Shown here piece after piece: positions 7,969 to 9,926 of a stretch of 9,926 nt of DNA. Under the pieces are notes generated by a model. That model ran no database searches and was not told the origin of the DNA. It saw only the letters and a list, made by a program, of their open reading frames with translations. Position numbers and translations under genes: made by a program. The stretch covers positions 1 through 9,926 of the forward strand of contig DAOVTU010000059.1 of the NCBI GenBank assembly GCA_030632925.1. Reading direction: 5' to 3'. Source of the stretch: Candidatus Krumholzibacteriia bacterium (GTDB taxonomy: Bacteria; Krumholzibacteriota; Krumholzibacteriia; LZORAL124-64-63). How positions within the stretch are numbered: position 1 is the stretch's first letter; each line of letters begins with the position of its first letter.

Positions 7969-9726
7969 ATTACCAGGGACTTTTGATTCTTCCAGGACCT
8001 TTGATTCCTGAGGGCGCCGCATGAAGCGCGGCGCCAGAATCAAGGCCCCGCCAATCATCCCAAAGGCAAAAAACAGCCCCAGCGGATTGCCCAGCCTCAA
8101 ATCTTCGACCACGATCTTGGCCAGCCCCAATACCAACACCGGATAGACCAGCCAGCGCAATTCCTGCAATACCGGGCGCCGCGCCAACAGGGCCAACCCG
8201 ATCGCCAGCACCGACAAAACTCCGGTGCGGATGGCCGCGACAATTTGCGGATCAGCCGTTGGCGGACTTTCGCCCGTCAAACTCACCAACGCCATGACCG
8301 CCAATTGGGTCAACCCGGGCACCACCAGCAGCAGGGTCAGCAGACGAGGCGCCTTGCGCCAGCGGTTGGTTTCCCGCTCTCCGCGCAAGCGGGCGAGAAT
8401 GAAGGCCGCCCCGGCAGTGGCGACGAGGGCCGCGACACCCATCAGGCCCGGCTGGTGCCAGGTCGTATCGGCGCCGGCGGTGAAGGCATCGATAGTGCTG
8501 ATGAATAGTCCGGTCTGGACCGAAGCGAGCAGCAGGTAGACCACACTGTGGGTGCGCAGGGTGACGCGGTCAAAGCGCCCGCCGAGCGCCGCCATGGCCA
8601 GGCCCAGTGATAGCCAGATCACGCTCAGGACCGTGCCGTGGGCCGTGGCCCGGCTGCTGAGCAGCAGGAAAACCAAGCCCAGGGAAGCGAAGTAGAAAAA
8701 GCCGCGCCCCCGCCCGTGTTTTTGGCGGATAACCGTGAAGGCCAGGATGTAGCCACCAACGCCGGCCAGCAGGGCGATCAGGCCGAGCATCTGGCCACCG
8801 CTGCCCGTGGCTTCGGTCAGGCGCAAGGCACCGCCAAATCCGATCAACAGCACCGCAACTGACTGGGCCACATCAAAGGCCCGTGCGCCACGGCCCTGCA
8901 CCAGAGCGCGGTACACGAATAAGCCCAGATAGACGGCCATCAGGGAGAGGCAGAGGTTTTGTACGGCAGCGGCTGAAAGATCGCCCTGGGATGTGCCGGT
9001 GGCCTGGTCAGCGGCCATCACCGAGAGGCGGAAGATGACCAGATTGACCACGCCGGCGACCAGCCAGCGCTTCAGGTGCCAGCCGCGGGTGTAGGCCAGC
9101 AGGACAGTGCCGGCGCCCATGGCCAGCAACAAGGCGCTGAACAGAATGGGGCGCCCGGTGGCAAACCCGAGAGCAACAGTGAGCCCGAGGGCGGGGATCG
9201 TGAAGCCCCAGGCCAGCAGGCGCATCCGGCGTTGCCAGGCGGTGAACAATCCGGCCCCGGTGAGCAGGGCCAGAGCCAGGCCCCCGATTATTGGGCTGAC
9301 AAGTTTCAAGGTGACGATGGTTTCATAAAGAAAGGGGAAGGCGACCATGATGCCGGTCAGGCCGTGCACGATTCCTTCGCCGGTTTGCGAACGCCCCACC
9401 CGGTTGGCCAGCCCAATGAGCACCAGGCCGTAGGTCAGGCCCAGGCCAAATCCGACCAGGGGCGGCAGCACGCCGCTTTCAGTGGTGAAGCGCAGCAGGA
9501 AGGCCCCACCGAGGACCATGATCGAGCGGCCCAGCAGAAAAACCATGTGGGTGCCGGTCATGCCGGTGGCGGAGGTGATCGAAAAATCTTCGTCGAGAGG
9601 CGATGGGGCGGGAACGGTGGGAGCTTCTGGCTCCGGCCGTCCAGCGGCCAGGGATGTTTCCAGTTTGGTCAGTCGGTCTTCAAGAGCCTCGATACGCAGG
9701 TGGAGTTGGCGGTCGTTCTGGGTCAC
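7954..9726 (-). CDS. Polytopic membrane protein, DUF2339-like
   Basis: A 590-residue integral membrane protein of unknown function. The N-terminus (about 1-30) is a short predicted coiled coil (RIEALEDRLTKLETSL), followed by a Pro/Glu-rich linker (about 30-48). From residue 60 onward come roughly 16-18 hydrophobic segments separated by short basic loops. This layout, a cytoplasmic coiled coil then many membrane helices and an end like WLVYPVLVLGLAKIVVEDL, resembles DUF2339 proteins, which are typically large. The family call is by overall pattern and is moderate. The last residues hold a short repeat, ESKVLE then ESKVPG. The start is GTG (9724-9726) with AAAGGAGA at 9731-9738 as a very good ribosome binding site. 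It converges with the operon and overlaps the last operon gene by 15 bases. Nothing ties it functionally to Fe-S assembly. Confidence 0.8.
   Translation of the reverse strand: MTQNDRQLHLRIEALEDRLTKLETSLAAGRPEPEAPTVPAPSPLDEDFSITSATGMTGTHMVFLLGRSIMVLGGAFLLRFTTESGVLPPLVGFGLGLTYGLVLIGLANRVGRSQTGEGIVHGLTGIMVAFPFLYETIVTLKLVSPIIGGLALALLTGAGLFTAWQRRMRLLAWGFTIPALGLTVALGFATGRPILFSALLLAMGAGTVLLAYTRGWHLKRWLVAGVVNLVIFRLSVMAADQATGTSQGDLSAAAVQNLCLSLMAVYLGLFVYRALVQGRGARAFDVAQSVAVLLIGFGGALRLTEATGSGGQMLGLIALLAGVGGYILAFTVIRQKHGRGRGFFYFASLGLVFLLLSSRATAHGTVLSVIWLSLGLAMAALGGRFDRVTLRTHSVVYLLLASVQTGLFISTIDAFTAGADTTWHQPGLMGVAALVATAGAAFILARLRGERETNRWRKAPRLLTLLLVVPGLTQLAVMALVSLTGESPPTADPQIVAAIRTGVLSVLAIGLALLARRPVLQELRWLVYPVLVLGLAKIVVEDLRLGNPLGLFFAFGMIGGALILAPRFMRRPQESKVLEESKVPGNSEIQ
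7973..8010. repeat. Imperfect 18-bp direct repeat at the end of the membrane-protein gene
   Basis: On the plus strand CCAGGGACTTTTGATTCTT (7973-7991) is followed by CCAGGACCTTTGATTCCTG (7992-8010). GATTC recurs at an 18-base offset, and the units differ by one indel and a few substitutions. On the minus strand this encodes the duplicated hexapeptide ESKVLE/ESKVPG just before the stop. It looks like a small tandem duplication at the 3' end of the gene. Confidence 0.6.
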
Positions 9727-9741
9727 GGGCTCTCCTTTGGC

Positions 9742-9778
9742 TCAATTAACAGGATAAATCTGTCCTGTTTGCAATTGA
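9742..9778. promoter_or_regulatory. Inverted repeat in the leader of the membrane-protein gene
   Basis: TCAATTAACAGGA (9742-9754) and TCCTGTT-TGC-AATTGA (9763-9778) form a 13-bp inverted repeat interrupted only by a 3-base bulge, around an 8-base centre. The AT-rich, symmetrical arrangement sits between the proposed -10 element (9783-9788) and the ribosome binding site (9731-9738) of the minus-strand gene, overlapping the expected transcription start. It could be a repressor operator or a leader-RNA hairpin. I do not recognise the binding protein. Confidence 0.5.
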
Positions 9779-9782
9779 AAAT

Positions 9783-9811
9783 ATCCTACCATAAACACGG
9801 GAGATAGGCAA
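9783..9811 (-). promoter_or_regulatory. Possible sigma-70-type promoter for the membrane-protein gene
   Basis: Read on the minus strand, TTGCCT (plus coordinates 9806-9811) and TAGGAT (9783-9788) are separated by exactly 17 bases. Each matches the consensus hexamer at four of six positions. The start of transcription would fall near 9776, about 50 bases before the GTG start at 9726. The surrounding sequence is AT-richer than the genes. This is a pattern match in a short intergenic gap and may be coincidental. Confidence 0.4.
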
Positions 9812-9841
9812 AGGCGGGCTGAAGAAGGCGGGATTACTTGA

Positions 9842-9926
9842 TCAGGGCAGCTTGCGGGTGGCTGAAACACCATCAACATCAATGCGGGCGAAGTACAGAC
9901 CACTGGCCACGGCGCCACCGGTATCG
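9842..9926 (-). CDS. C-terminal end of a probable secreted protein with FlgD-like / T9SS-like tail (partial)
   Basis: The last 85 bases, read on the minus strand, encode 27 residues ending at TGA (9842-9844): a stretch beginning DTGGAVASGLYFARIDVDG and finishing TRKLP. The pattern A-S-G-hydrophobic-Y-F-x-R-hydrophobic followed by T-R-K close to the stop is the last strand pair of the FlgD-like immunoglobulin domain / type IX-like sorting tail. That tail ends many large extracellular proteins in Bacteroidetes-related phyla and candidate phyla such as Eisenbacteria. The rest of the gene, including its catalytic or binding domains, lies outside the window, so its function cannot be stated. It runs in the same direction as the membrane-protein gene, with 115 bases between them and no visible intrinsic terminator. 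Confidence 0.7.
   Translation of the reverse strand, partial: DTGGAVASGLYFARIDVDGVSATRKLP

Noticed and set aside
8013..8035. Hairpin GGCGCCGC / GCGGCGCC as a terminator for the converging genes
   Set aside because: It is an 8-bp stem inside the membrane-protein coding region with no T-run on either strand, and is explained by Arg/Ala/Pro codons in GC-rich DNA.
9076..9807. Plus-strand open frame of 243 codons opposite the start of the membrane-protein gene
   Set aside because: The product is a low-complexity Gly/Gln/Ala/Pro-rich sequence, the mirror of hydrophobic codons on the other strand. The minus-strand frame has clear membrane helices and a strong ribosome binding site.
9811..9833. Repeated AAGGCGGG pair after the secreted-protein gene as a terminator stem
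   Set aside because: The two copies are direct, not inverted, so they cannot pair into a hairpin.

Overview
The window is GC-rich bacterial DNA, densely coded and without RNA genes, CRISPR arrays or insertion sequences that I can see. It is dominated by one long plus-strand operon for iron-sulfur (Fe-S) cluster assembly of the SUF type. The far right end has two minus-strand genes. The organism cannot be named from the sequence. The last gene has a FlgD-like / type IX-like C-terminal tail (ASGLYFARI...TRK). Together with the SufBCDSU gene order and a bacilliredoxin, this suggests a bacterium of the Fibrobacteres-Chlorobi-Bacteroidetes neighbourhood or a related candidate phylum such as Eisenbacteria or Krumholzibacteriota. 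That placement is inference.

Layout. Positions 1-969 hold the last two thirds of sufB, whose start lies outside the window. After an 85-base gap with a small hairpin come sufC (1055-1822), sufD (1819-3132), sufS (3132-4394) and sufU (4391-4891). From sufC to sufU each stop codon overlaps the next start, so translation is probably coupled. A 35-base gap leads to a BrxA/BrxB-family bacilliredoxin (4927-5343). A 112-base gap follows, containing a strong 13-bp hairpin and four tandem 17-bp repeats. Then come an A-type Fe-S carrier with an extra N-terminal domain (5456-6154) and, overlapping it, a fusion of a YgfZ/GcvT-like folate-binding protein to tetratricopeptide repeats (6154-7968). The operon ends tail-to-tail, overlapping by 15 bases a large polytopic membrane protein of DUF2339-like appearance (minus strand, 7954-9726). 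That gene has its own likely promoter and a large inverted repeat in its leader. The final 85 bases carry the C-terminus of a probable secreted protein on the minus strand.

How the genes work together. SufS takes sulfur from cysteine, and SufU, a zinc protein, accepts it as persulfide. SufB, SufC and SufD form the ATP-driven scaffold on which the cluster is built. The A-type carrier moves clusters to target proteins, and YgfZ-type proteins help keep some Fe-S enzymes active. The bacilliredoxin would repair mixed disulfides between thiols and proteins, a plausible companion for a pathway rich in reactive cysteines. The unusual parts are the last three genes: the bacilliredoxin inside the operon, the carrier with an unrecognised, possibly Sm-like front domain, and the YgfZ-TPR fusion. 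They are the best candidates for an undescribed late-stage Fe-S delivery module.
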